Shown here piece after piece: positions 44,901 through 52,630 of a DNA stretch of 64,000 nucleotides (positions are counted from its first letter, which is position 1; each line of letters opens with the position of its first letter). Under the pieces are notes generated by a model. It had not been told where the DNA came from. It ran no database searches and saw only the letters and a program-made list of their open reading frames with translations. The stretch is taken from assembly GCA_020050835.1 (NCBI GenBank), contig JAGVKB010000038.1, positions 1-64,000 on the forward strand, in the 5' to 3' direction. Origin of the DNA: Candidatus Obscuribacterales bacterium. Its GTDB lineage: Bacteria; Cyanobacteriota; Vampirovibrionia; Obscuribacterales; Obscuribacteraceae. A program made the translations under genes and the position numbers.

Positions 44901-47602
44901 GCATCAAGACTCTTAAAGGGATTATGGATTGGATTCGCTCCGAGTTCGATGGTGGCAGCGCTCAAACCAGCGCAGCGAGCCAACCCTTAACGCTCTCCTT
45001 CGATCCGGTTGTGGAGCCGGCAGAATTGCCCACTGAAAAGTCAGGTGCTGCGGCGCTTAGTACAGTAAGCCGCGGGCTGGTAAAGGTAGTTTATCCGCCA
45101 ACCGCTCCGGTGCTTCCGTTTGCCCCGCCCGGGGTAGTGTTGGTGATTGACGATGAGACCGGCGCCGGCGCGCTGATCGAGCGTAGCTTGAAAGAACGCG
45201 GTTTGACCGCCGTTCTGGTCAGACATCGCCCAACGGAATTTCAATCAGATCGCCAGATTTATAGTGGAGATCTCTCGGCGGAGCAAGCGGTCAAGGAGCT
45301 GGTCGCGGCTGTCCGTGCGGAGTTTGGACCGGTCGGCGCCTTGATTTACCTGCTTGGTTTGCACCCTGATGCCGAGGCGGAAGCCACCAGGAGTCTTTTC
45401 CTGTTAGCTCGTGAAGCTAATGGCGACCTACAAAGGATGCCGTCCGCTTCGGCCAAGTCTGGCCGAACAGCTGTGTTTGCAGTGACCTCGCTAGGCGGTG
45501 AATTCGGTGCCGGCCCTAACGGCGTCTGTGGTAAGAGCGCTCGCGCTTCCGTCACCCAGCCGGGAGTAGTAGGTGTTCTCAAGTCGATCGCCAAAGAGTG
45601 GCCAGGCTGTTTCTGTCGAGTTGTCGATTGCGATTACGCCGCGGACTCCGGTGAAATCGCCGGTCAGGTTCTCGAGGAATTGGACTATGGCGACAGCTTC
45701 GTGGAGATTGGCTACGCCAACAAGAGACGCCTTACTCTGGAAGTGAGCGCAGCGCCGATTGCCGAGCGAAAGCTAGAGCAATCAGCGAATGGGGCAACCC
45801 CAATCAATCAATCTTCGATCATTCTGGTGACCGGCGGTGCGCGCGGTATCACCGCTCAAATCTGCCTGGCGATCGCCAAGCAGTTTAAACCGACCCTGGT
45901 GTTAGTGGGCAGATTGCCGCGTCCGCAAGCTGAAGATCCAGCTTTCGCTGGGCTGACTTCGCCCAGAGAGCTGAAGGCCGCCTTAATCGAGCAGTTAAGA
46001 CGGGACTCCAAGGAAGTTTCAGTTTCGCTCGTAGAGCAATCGTATAAGAGGGTTCTGCGCGAGCGCGAGATTCGCGCCAACCTGGCGAAAATGGTGGAGC
46101 TTGGTGCGCGCGTTCACTATTACTCGGTGGATGTGCGAGACGACCGCGCTTTCGGAGAGACAGTCGATGCTATCTATGAAGCATTCGGTCGAATCGATGG
46201 TGTGATCAATGGTGCCGGTATCATTGAAGACGCGTTGATCAAAGATAAAAGTTTGGCTTCTTTTGAGCGAGTAATTGACACGAAAGTCAAGGCTAGCCTG
46301 ACGTTGCTCAATAAGCTGCAGCTGGAGCAGCTGCGATTCTTTTACCTGTTCTCATCAGTGGTTGGAAGAACCGGTAACGCTGGTCAATGCGATTACGTCG
46401 CCGCTAACGAAATAGTGAATAAGCTCGCACTGGAGTTGGACAAATTGGTCCCGGGACGCGTCGCCTCGCTGATGTGGGGACCATGGCAAGCCGGGATGGC
46501 TCCTCCGGAGTTGGAGGCGGTCTTCGCCAGCCACGGCTGGGCGATGATCGATCCAGAGCGCGGGTGCCAGGCATTCATCGACGAGCTTGCCTGTGGGCGG
46601 AAGGGAGAGATTGAGGTCCTTTTGGTTGGCAAGCCGGTGTCGACCGGTCAGCTGCCGAGCCCGACTGGAGCAAGGATGCATCAGAGTGCTGTCACTGTCG
46701 AGCCATCAGGAGAACATGTCTTTCGAATTACTTTGGAGCCCAAGGTCGATCTTTATCTCAACGATCACAAATTCGACGACATTCCCGTGATGCCGATGGC
46801 CTTTGCCTTGGAAATGATGGCGCAAGCAGCGGCGAGTATCTATCCTGATCTGAAGCTCGCCCGTGTGCACAATCTGGAGATACCGGCTGGCATCGTCTTT
46901 GATACCGGATCCAAGCAGATGGCGATCACCATTCAGGAAGAAAGTCGAACCGAGCAGCAGATTTTTGTCCGGGCGGCTGTCACTACCGGTAGTGCGCAGC
47001 GGCGCACCCACTTCAGAGCGACTTTCGAGTTCGTGCAAGACCAATCGCCGCAGAACATCGATGCGCTCCCTGAATTTGCCAGATTTCCGCTCACCGGTAC
47101 CGGTTCTCTTCCTTTGGAGCAATCTGAGAAGGGCTTGCCGAGCGTGGAGCACATTTATCGGGAATGGCTGTTTCACGGGCCAATCTTCCAGGGCATCGTC
47201 TCTATCCAGGCAATGGGTGCAAACGGTATAGTGGGAGAGGTGATTCCATCCACTCCCTCACAATGTCTCTCTGTCTACAACCACGAGAGTTGGATCATCG
47301 ACCCGATCTTGTTGGACAGTGCGATGCAGCTTGCCGGTGTCTGGGCTAGAAATTACATGGACATCACGGTTCTGCCGACCGGCATTAGAGTTTTGCACCT
47401 GGTCAGCCAGCCGGGCGATGATCGATTGTCGGGCCGAGTATTCATACCCGATAAAATGAGCCACAATGAGCTCTTGTGTAACCTCATGGTCTGCAATTCG
47501 GATGGCAAGGCCGTACTTGTCCTTGAGGGATTGGGCGGGATCGGTAGTAAGACTCTCAATCGATTAGGTGTTCAGGGTGGCACAGCCAAGGCTGTAAGAT
47601 GA
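38993..47602 (+). CDS. PUFA/heterocyst-glycolipid-like synthase 1: NPD-NPD-KS-AT-ACP-KR-DH
   Basis: This 2869-residue iterative type I synthase has two tandem NPD (FMN enoyl-reductase-like) domains. The first (about 1-300) has lost its active-site His (Arg157 in SAGRVG); the second (about 345-640) keeps it (His491 in CGGHVG). The KS (about 722-1160) is intact: Cys913, His1048, His1088. The AT (about 1310-1600) has Ser1417 in GHSFGE and His1521. After a variable linker, one ACP carries Ser1939 in GVDSIKRIEIL. The KR (about 2270-2560) has VTGGARGI and Tyr2468. The DH hotdog pair has His2592 and Asp2775, though the usual Gly of HxxxG is Asp2596. The ACP motif and domain set match Pfa-type lipid synthases. 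One ACP, against several in true PUFA synthases, argues for a different product. Confidence 0.9.
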   Translation: MLERVFGLGVVALATVRTTDGGLTPNVAVPVAATRAGGIGCIDLEFTKEPESLIGALLEMRRLCAGPYGVKLSVNQLAKAEALLDILAGEQPAQQNLVVLSLSSSEVDESRLRNAVDALHKRNLRVFVQAVAVNEAVLAQQCGADAVIAKGNESAGRVGEETTFVLLQHCAGKVTIPIWAQGGIGLYSAAACRVAGAAGVVLDAQLLLTRESALSAAERSKVARMDGTETICFGSRLGESFRFFAQPGSPVLESVSKEVRQLEAKLDELGLDAVRNRWCNAVSALAGDSPSKRLNQDSIWLVGQDVALAAKLSERFSTVAGIIKALRNSAHEYPKLAGKLRPLAPGSSLAQSHGTKYPIVQGAMTRVSDRAEFAFNVGDHGGLPFLALALMRGAEVEKLLSQTREKMKELPWGVGVLGFVPRELRQEQLEVILRYKPQFALIAGGRPDQAKLLEEQGIKTYLHVPSPFLLRSFIEAGSRRFIFEGRECGGHVGPRSSFILWEAMIAELLSCLKPGQDASDIHVLLAGGVHNGLSSAMAAAMVAPLVERGVQVGVLMGTAYLFTSEVVSSGAIVKKFQDAALGCERTVLFETGPGHAIRCIDSPYRTVFDQRARDLEKQQRTRDEIREELELMNLGRLRIASKGTGRGSSVAASAVPGEINIVSDEQQWSDGMYMIGQVAALHQKVLSIADLHRQVSQGATDILDWMLAAERESATVERPKNEEVAVIGMACLFPKAGDLDEYWQNIVDRVDAIGEVPFDQWDWRNLYDSDRFARDRVYSKWGGFLGEIAFDPARWGIPPSSVPFIDPMQLLLLEITRAALSDAGLDGQSLPKERTSVVLANAGHGPITADYILRSMLDWKLADLDPLLKEKYRSKLPEWTEDSFPGLLGNVAAGRIANRFDFGGINFSIDAACASSLAALYVGMNELRSGKSDVVMLAGIDTHNQPIDYLSFSKTHALSPRGRCRTFDATADGIVISEGAAVLVLKRLSDAERDGDRIYALLKGVGGSSDGRDLSLTAPRKAGQVLAIERAYQDAQVSPRSVELIEAHGTGTIVGDRTEMEALGETLENAGAEPQSCAVGSVKTMIGHTKAAAGLASLVKVAKALYHQVLPPTIGVEKPNPACKFGTGPLYINSTTRPWFKSALNRGLPRRAGVSAFGFGGTNFHVVLEEYKNSAVPAEKPASQRWPAELFLLRCSSKEQLLRRLEELNKQAQESIDRADRWQYASPSTEGKRRKSLATLAFQNYLQAANSPSDKRKDEVSPSTHLHLAIVATSLEDLKEKIARTLAAISQANAAELKDPRGIYLTNVSAQASGRVAFLFPGQGSQHVDMLADLSLQFSEVRDAIAQADQLLASRFDRNLSSFIFPPPAFEETEKKRQQTELNNTHVAQPAIAAADLGIWRLLSSLQIVPDMMGGHSFGEYVALCAAGAFSANDLIDIAEQRGRILAQSNSQRPGMMAAVSAGRDQIEQLTSAVAGVHLANVNSPNQCIIAGELSAIESAVAKLTEQGIRCREIAVSAAFHSPLMVAAQEPLGRCLAKVPMQAPTVAVYSNSDADSYLESAESVASRLVRHLVQPVQFCQEIERMYEQGARTFVEVGPNSVLTGLVEATLKGKPHSAVSMDRNGRPGLVQLLHALAELFCGAVSLDIGRLFRGRFDERAELSVIEWQKSESNGDAGQKPGMRKIYMINSSSVRAPGDKSNSALSVVSAERSDKGVKMPEKKTEHVNSGIPSGLSGADAKSKPAQLVHDDGASIPNQQAPEPAYSAVAQVSSTSIPRLQPASRSVEQVMLEFQRSMLQMTETFLTTQQNVMLAYLQSGGATTGLAAPPAELRPEMRLPVEAFRFEQASRLENQLALPKAMASAEMASVPANQIAKLEVQPAAAVSQVESLSQPTSTPVEPAVTSAMLIASLLDIVSQRTGYPHEMLDPNLDLEADLGVDSIKRIEILSGFRKLLPESKQAQIEGSMEKLAGIKTLKGIMDWIRSEFDGGSAQTSAASQPLTLSFDPVVEPAELPTEKSGAAALSTVSRGLVKVVYPPTAPVLPFAPPGVVLVIDDETGAGALIERSLKERGLTAVLVRHRPTEFQSDRQIYSGDLSAEQAVKELVAAVRAEFGPVGALIYLLGLHPDAEAEATRSLFLLAREANGDLQRMPSASAKSGRTAVFAVTSLGGEFGAGPNGVCGKSARASVTQPGVVGVLKSIAKEWPGCFCRVVDCDYAADSGEIAGQVLEELDYGDSFVEIGYANKRRLTLEVSAAPIAERKLEQSANGATPINQSSIILVTGGARGITAQICLAIAKQFKPTLVLVGRLPRPQAEDPAFAGLTSPRELKAALIEQLRRDSKEVSVSLVEQSYKRVLREREIRANLAKMVELGARVHYYSVDVRDDRAFGETVDAIYEAFGRIDGVINGAGIIEDALIKDKSLASFERVIDTKVKASLTLLNKLQLEQLRFFYLFSSVVGRTGNAGQCDYVAANEIVNKLALELDKLVPGRVASLMWGPWQAGMAPPELEAVFASHGWAMIDPERGCQAFIDELACGRKGEIEVLLVGKPVSTGQLPSPTGARMHQSAVTVEPSGEHVFRITLEPKVDLYLNDHKFDDIPVMPMAFALEMMAQAAASIYPDLKLARVHNLEIPAGIVFDTGSKQMAITIQEESRTEQQIFVRAAVTTGSAQRRTHFRATFEFVQDQSPQNIDALPEFARFPLTGTGSLPLEQSEKGLPSVEHIYREWLFHGPIFQGIVSIQAMGANGIVGEVIPSTPSQCLSVYNHESWIIDPILLDSAMQLAGVWARNYMDITVLPTGIRVLHLVSQPGDDRLSGRVFIPDKMSHNELLCNLMVCNSDGKAVLVLEGLGGIGSKTLNRLGVQGGTAKAVR

Positions 47603-50600
47603 GCCCTTTCGACGATCGCGACAAGCGCCATCTTAAGAAGGGCCGTCAGGTTGCCATTGTCGGAATGTCTTGCTTGTTTCCCGATGCGCCAGACCTCGCC
47701 TCGTTCTGGCGCAACGTCGTCTCCGGTAAGGACTCGATTCGTGACGTCTCGCCGGACGAATGGGATGAAGGAGTCTATTTCTCCCGGTCGCCGCAAAGCT
47801 TCGAGCAAAGTTACTGCAAACGGGGAGGTTTCATCTCCGATCTCGCTTACTTCGATCCGCTCAAGTACGGCGTTATGCCGAATGCGCTGCCGGGGGCAGA
47901 TGCCGATCAGTTCCTGTCCTTGCGGGTGGCGGCTGAAGCGTTGGCTGATGCCGGGTATTACGATAAATCGTTTGACGGCGAGCGCGCGGAGGTAATTCTC
48001 GGTCGGGTCTCGGCGCCTGGTGCCGGCGCTATGAATATGATTCAACACGGCCAAACGCTCGAGCAAATGTTGGCGGTAGTCGCTCGTGTGCGTCCTGATC
48101 TCGACCGAGCGAGTCTGGACCAGATCAGAGCCAGTCTGAAAGATTCTTTGCGCCCCTGCAATGCCGATACCATTCCTGGTGTCATGCCGAACATTCTAGC
48201 GGGAAGAATAGCCAGTCGCCTGGGTATTCGCGGACGAAGCATGATCCTCGATGCCGCCTGTGCATCGTCTTTGATCGCGGTTGAAACCGGTGTGCGTGAC
48301 CTTGCTTCCGGCGCCTGCGACATGGTCTTGGCCGGCGGGCTGCATGTCAATTCTTTTGCCTGTTTCTATCAAATGTTTTGTGGTTTGGGAGCGCTGGCGG
48401 CATCCGGACAGATCCGACCGTTCGATCAAGATGCAGATGGAACATTGCTCGGTGAAGGGATCGGTATTGTCGTATTGAAGCGCCGAGAGGATGCCGAGCG
48501 AGACGGCGATCGTATCTATGCCGTCATAACCGGTGTCGGTACATCTTCGGATGGCTACGGCGGCAGCGTCGTCGCTCCGTCGCTGGAAGGGGAGTCGCTG
48601 GCCCTCAAGCGAGCCTATGAGATGGCTGATGTTTCGCCGCGCACGATCGCCTTGCTCGAGGCGCATGGAACCGGCACGCCCGTCGGCGATGTCATTGAAT
48701 TGCGGGCGATTGAAAAGGTGTTTCAATCAAAGGACCTTGCCATCTCCAAGGAAGCCGGCTCCGGTTCGGCCCTCGAGTTAGACAGCAAATGGTGCGCAAT
48801 TGGATCTGTCAAATCGATGATCGGTCATTGCCAGGCTGCATCTGGAGTAGCCGGGTTGATTAAGGCGGCTTTGTCGCTTCATTACAAATTGCTTCCGCCC
48901 ACCTTAAATGTCAAACAGCCGACCGATCAGATTGATTGGGAGCGCTTCCCTTGTTATATCAACAATCGAGCACGGCCGTGGATTCATCCTGTGATCGCCT
49001 GCGAGCAGGAGCATCCACGCCGAGCAGCAGTAAGCGCCTTTGGTTTTGGTGGAGTCAACGGTCATGCCGTGCTCGAGGAGTACGGCGGAGCGCCTGAATC
49101 ACAGGGAAGCAACCTGCATACTGCTTGGGATACGGAGCTGTTTACCTTTCAGGGTGAATCGCTCGCCGATCTTGCCGGCCAATTGGAAAGGCTGGCCGTC
49201 TCGCTGGCTGGTCGCAACAGTCTGGTCTTGAAGGATATTGCCTGGACCGTTAATAGCCGGACTCGGCAGCCTGTCACGAGCGCAAGCGGGTACAGAGCGG
49301 CGATTGTGGCTGGCTCAGTTCAGGAGCTAGCAAGCAAGCTTGAATCCTTAAGGGAGAGTTTGTCCGGGTCACAGGCTACCGGCAAGGGAGTCTATCTCGC
49401 AGTAAGCGGGCTAGAGACCGACGGGCAGCTAGCATTTTTGTTGCCCGGCTTGGGTGCGGCGTATCCCAATATGCTGGCTGACCTTTGCATCCACTTCCCT
49501 GAAGTGCGATCCGTTTTTGATTTCGTGGACAGGCTCTCGGTCAAGCTCGGCGACAGCGTGCTGCCGAGCAGCAGAATCTTTCCACCACCATCTTTTGGAT
49601 CGGCTGCCGGCATTCAGGATGTTTTGTCGTTGGCAACAGCTGATTCGGCGGTGGTGCTTGTCCTGATGGCTGAGTGGGCGCTGTTTACCCTGTTGTCGAA
49701 TCTAGGTGTCAAACCAGATACGGTAATGGGATGCAGCACCGGTGAGTTTGCTGCTCTAGCCGCCAACGGCGCGATTGATATCAACGAAGCCGCTGAGCTC
49801 TTTTATCGCTTGAGCACCACGCTTGCTCGGTCCTTGCCTGAAGAGCGACTGAAGAATCTGCGTTCGATCAAGGTAGCGGCAAGCTCCGACAGTTTGGCTG
49901 ACTTGTGGGTCGGACTGCCGGAAAAGGTATATTTGAGCGCCGATCTCACTTACACTCAGGCGATCGTTTCGGGCAGTGAGCTGGCGATTGAGGCGGCTTG
50001 CCAGCGGCTGAAAGCTGCTGAAATCGACTTTACGAGATTGCCGATCGCCATTCCGTATCATACGCCGCTGGTGGCGAACATACTGGATAAGCAAGAGAAC
50101 GAGCTGTTGAGCTTGCCGATTGCAGGACCGTCCTTGAAGTCCTGGTCGTGCTCGATTCCTGGAACTTATCCCGCTGGCTCCGAAGCGATTCGAGAGATTG
50201 CAACTGAATTGTTCGAGCGACCGATTCAGTTGCGCCGCACGGTCGAAGCGATGTATGCCGATGGCGTTCGTTGTTTCGTAGAGGTAGGTCCGAAAGGGAA
50301 TCTGACTGAACTGGTGAAAGAGATCTTGGGCGACCGGCCTCATTTTTCGATGGCATCAAACGTACCAGGTGTCTCTTCAATTACCCAGCTTCATCATCTG
50401 CTGGCGGCGTTGTTCTGCCAGGGACGAAATCTAGATCTCGATTACCTCTATCGTCGCCGTAGCCCGACAAAGCTGGACCTGGACAGCGCTACCGATTCAG
50501 TCGTCAGTAGCCCGAAAGGAATACGGCTGGCGATGTCATTTCCGGAGTTCAAGCTTGATGCGTTTCCGGATACTTTCGCGGGCGGTAGAACAGAGCCGGG

Positions 50601-52617
50601 CGATCAACTGACCGCTCAAGCGGGCAACGGTGAAATTGCAGAGTCCTGGCCAAGTGTGACAGCCTTGGAGTCATTAGACGGTGTGTCCGCACCGGTGCCC
50701 GATCCGCTCAGTACGTTTTTGAGCGGATTGTCTTCCTTTCACGGACAGCTCATGGCTGTCCAGGAGAAAGTCATGACCGAGTACCTGAAGGGCCAGCAGT
50801 CCAATCAGGTTGAAGCAGTTGATCGAGATGATTTTGTCCAATTGTGTTCAGGCGTCGAGACTACGCGCTATCCATTTCTTGAAGGCGCCGCGATCTGCCG
50901 TGGTGTTGATTGCATCGAGGTTGTCCGAAGATTCGCGCTCGATCGAGACTTGTATCTGAAGGACCATGCAATCGGTGGCGTCGTAGCAAACAGCTATGGC
51001 TTGGACGAGAAGGTATATCTGGTACCGCTGATGGTGACGCTGGAGGTAATGGCCGAGTCCGCCGCTCTGCTTGCCGGCCAGCTGGTTCTAACCAAAATGA
51101 TTGATATTCGCGCTTACAAGCGAATTAGAGTAGATGCGCAAGGGACGACTATCAAAGTTACAGCGCGTTGGAAGGATGTTGCAAACGGAATTGCAAATGT
51201 GGAAGTAAGATCCTGTCCGTCCCTGGAGCCGGATGGTGCCGGCAGCAATTCTTACCTGCTTGCTTGCTGTGATATCGTTTTTGAGTCCTGCTATCCGGCA
51301 GCAGCGCTGGAGCCGATTTTGGAGATGGAACAGGAACAACCTTCGCGCTTTGGCTCGAAAGGACTGTACGGACCGCAGGCGATGTTTCACGGACCGACCA
51401 TGCAGGCTGTACGAGCGGTGACTCGAGTCGGAAGGCGGGAAATAGTCGGCTCTGTCGCGGTCAGACGTCCGTTCGGCTGGTTTGCGTCTGATCCTAACTG
51501 TGAGGGTAAGCAAGGATTTATCGTTGATCCCTTGTTGCTCGATAATGCAAGCCAGCTCGTTCTCTTCCATCTCTTCGAGCATGCGATGCCGGTCAAGGCG
51601 CTCCTGCCTTTCTCTATCGAGTCAGTCGAGTTCTTCGGAGCGAGCCGCAATCAAACTGGTACAGCAACCGTGCAAGCCAGGTTGCTGGCAATCACCGACG
51701 TCACAACCCATGCTAATGTGGAGATTGCCGATGCGGACGGTGGCAACGGTACGGCACTGATCGCCAGAATAGCTGGAATATCGAGCCGCAGAATCGCAAC
51801 TGAAGATGTCTTGTCTAGGTTCATTGCCGAGCCGGCCCGACAGAAGATCGCGCAAGAGCTTCCACTTGCAACGGCAGGGTTTTCGCCTCGAGAGAACATT
51901 GCATGTTTCAAGCTGGCAGGTGATCTGGTGCCTCTCGATCGGGCCTTCGTCGATTGGTTGGCAGACTACGTACTGAGCGGTGCTGAGCGAGAGTTTTTCC
52001 AATTTGAACTCAAGTCCGATCAGCGCAAGCGAGAATGGTTGATCGGACGTATGGCCGCCAAGGACGCGGTGCGAACGCTGATCGCGAGAGATTACGGTCT
52101 GGAGCTTTGTCCTGCCGACATTGAGATACTGCAGTCAGACAGCGGCCAACCAGTTCTGTCTGGAAATTGGCTTTCTCTTGTTCCTTGCGCTCCGACTGTC
52201 TCGATTGCTCACAAAGGTGATTTAGCGGTTGCGGTCGCCTCTGGTGCTGCTGGGCTCAAAAGAATCGGAGTCGACCTGGAGGAGCTCAGACAATTGCCTG
52301 CCGGTTTTGCTGAGTTGGGGCTGAAAGGGCGCGCAGTACTGCCGGCTGAGAAATTGCCGGAGCCGGAGCGGTCGGAGGCTCATCTTGCAATGTGGTGCGC
52401 GCGAGAGGCTTTCGGTAAGGCGCTTGGTATCGGGCTGGCGGACCAGATGAGCAAGATTGAGATTGATGAGATCGATCTCTCAGCGGGTCAGGTCGCTTTA
52501 CACTTGATGGCTCTAAGTGACGGTGCGGCGCCGGGTGGCAGAGTTTTCGTAGAAGTGCGAAAGATCGACAAACATGTACTGGCAATCGCCGAATGTCAGC
52601 ATGTGCTTGACCGATAG
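47599..52617 (+). CDS. Synthase 2: KS-AT-DH with a fused phosphopantetheinyl transferase
   Basis: This 1672-residue subunit starts inside the stop of synthase 1 (ATGA), so the two are translated in equal amounts. The KS is intact (Cys221, His356, His410). The AT-like domain keeps the nucleophile Ser713 in GCSTGE and a His in YHTPL, but its entry motif reads LPGLGAAY rather than FPGQGSQ. The DH-like double hotdog has His1123/Gly1127, then an insertion before Pro1143, and Asp1315 in DPLLLDNA. The C-terminal 200 residues are an Sfp-like PPTase: RIGVDLEE (Asp1559, Glu1561) and WCAREAFGK (Glu1603, Lys1607). There is no ACP or KR here, so it must work on the ACP of synthase 1, which its PPTase can also activate. 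Confidence 0.9.
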   Translation: MSPFDDRDKRHLKKGRQVAIVGMSCLFPDAPDLASFWRNVVSGKDSIRDVSPDEWDEGVYFSRSPQSFEQSYCKRGGFISDLAYFDPLKYGVMPNALPGADADQFLSLRVAAEALADAGYYDKSFDGERAEVILGRVSAPGAGAMNMIQHGQTLEQMLAVVARVRPDLDRASLDQIRASLKDSLRPCNADTIPGVMPNILAGRIASRLGIRGRSMILDAACASSLIAVETGVRDLASGACDMVLAGGLHVNSFACFYQMFCGLGALAASGQIRPFDQDADGTLLGEGIGIVVLKRREDAERDGDRIYAVITGVGTSSDGYGGSVVAPSLEGESLALKRAYEMADVSPRTIALLEAHGTGTPVGDVIELRAIEKVFQSKDLAISKEAGSGSALELDSKWCAIGSVKSMIGHCQAASGVAGLIKAALSLHYKLLPPTLNVKQPTDQIDWERFPCYINNRARPWIHPVIACEQEHPRRAAVSAFGFGGVNGHAVLEEYGGAPESQGSNLHTAWDTELFTFQGESLADLAGQLERLAVSLAGRNSLVLKDIAWTVNSRTRQPVTSASGYRAAIVAGSVQELASKLESLRESLSGSQATGKGVYLAVSGLETDGQLAFLLPGLGAAYPNMLADLCIHFPEVRSVFDFVDRLSVKLGDSVLPSSRIFPPPSFGSAAGIQDVLSLATADSAVVLVLMAEWALFTLLSNLGVKPDTVMGCSTGEFAALAANGAIDINEAAELFYRLSTTLARSLPEERLKNLRSIKVAASSDSLADLWVGLPEKVYLSADLTYTQAIVSGSELAIEAACQRLKAAEIDFTRLPIAIPYHTPLVANILDKQENELLSLPIAGPSLKSWSCSIPGTYPAGSEAIREIATELFERPIQLRRTVEAMYADGVRCFVEVGPKGNLTELVKEILGDRPHFSMASNVPGVSSITQLHHLLAALFCQGRNLDLDYLYRRRSPTKLDLDSATDSVVSSPKGIRLAMSFPEFKLDAFPDTFAGGRTEPGDQLTAQAGNGEIAESWPSVTALESLDGVSAPVPDPLSTFLSGLSSFHGQLMAVQEKVMTEYLKGQQSNQVEAVDRDDFVQLCSGVETTRYPFLEGAAICRGVDCIEVVRRFALDRDLYLKDHAIGGVVANSYGLDEKVYLVPLMVTLEVMAESAALLAGQLVLTKMIDIRAYKRIRVDAQGTTIKVTARWKDVANGIANVEVRSCPSLEPDGAGSNSYLLACCDIVFESCYPAAALEPILEMEQEQPSRFGSKGLYGPQAMFHGPTMQAVRAVTRVGRREIVGSVAVRRPFGWFASDPNCEGKQGFIVDPLLLDNASQLVLFHLFEHAMPVKALLPFSIESVEFFGASRNQTGTATVQARLLAITDVTTHANVEIADADGGNGTALIARIAGISSRRIATEDVLSRFIAEPARQKIAQELPLATAGFSPRENIACFKLAGDLVPLDRAFVDWLADYVLSGAEREFFQFELKSDQRKREWLIGRMAAKDAVRTLIARDYGLELCPADIEILQSDSGQPVLSGNWLSLVPCAPTVSIAHKGDLAVAVASGAAGLKRIGVDLEELRQLPAGFAELGLKGRAVLPAEKLPEPERSEAHLAMWCAREAFGKALGIGLADQMSKIEIDEIDLSAGQVALHLMALSDGAAPGGRVFVEVRKIDKHVLAIAECQHVLDR

Positions 52618-52630
52618 TTTCAGGCTGCCT

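Noticed and set aside
38993-52617. Classical EPA/DHA (PfaABCD) synthase
   Set aside because: Only one ACP, no FabA-like PfaC subunit, no separate PfaD, and a different domain order; relationship is at family level only.
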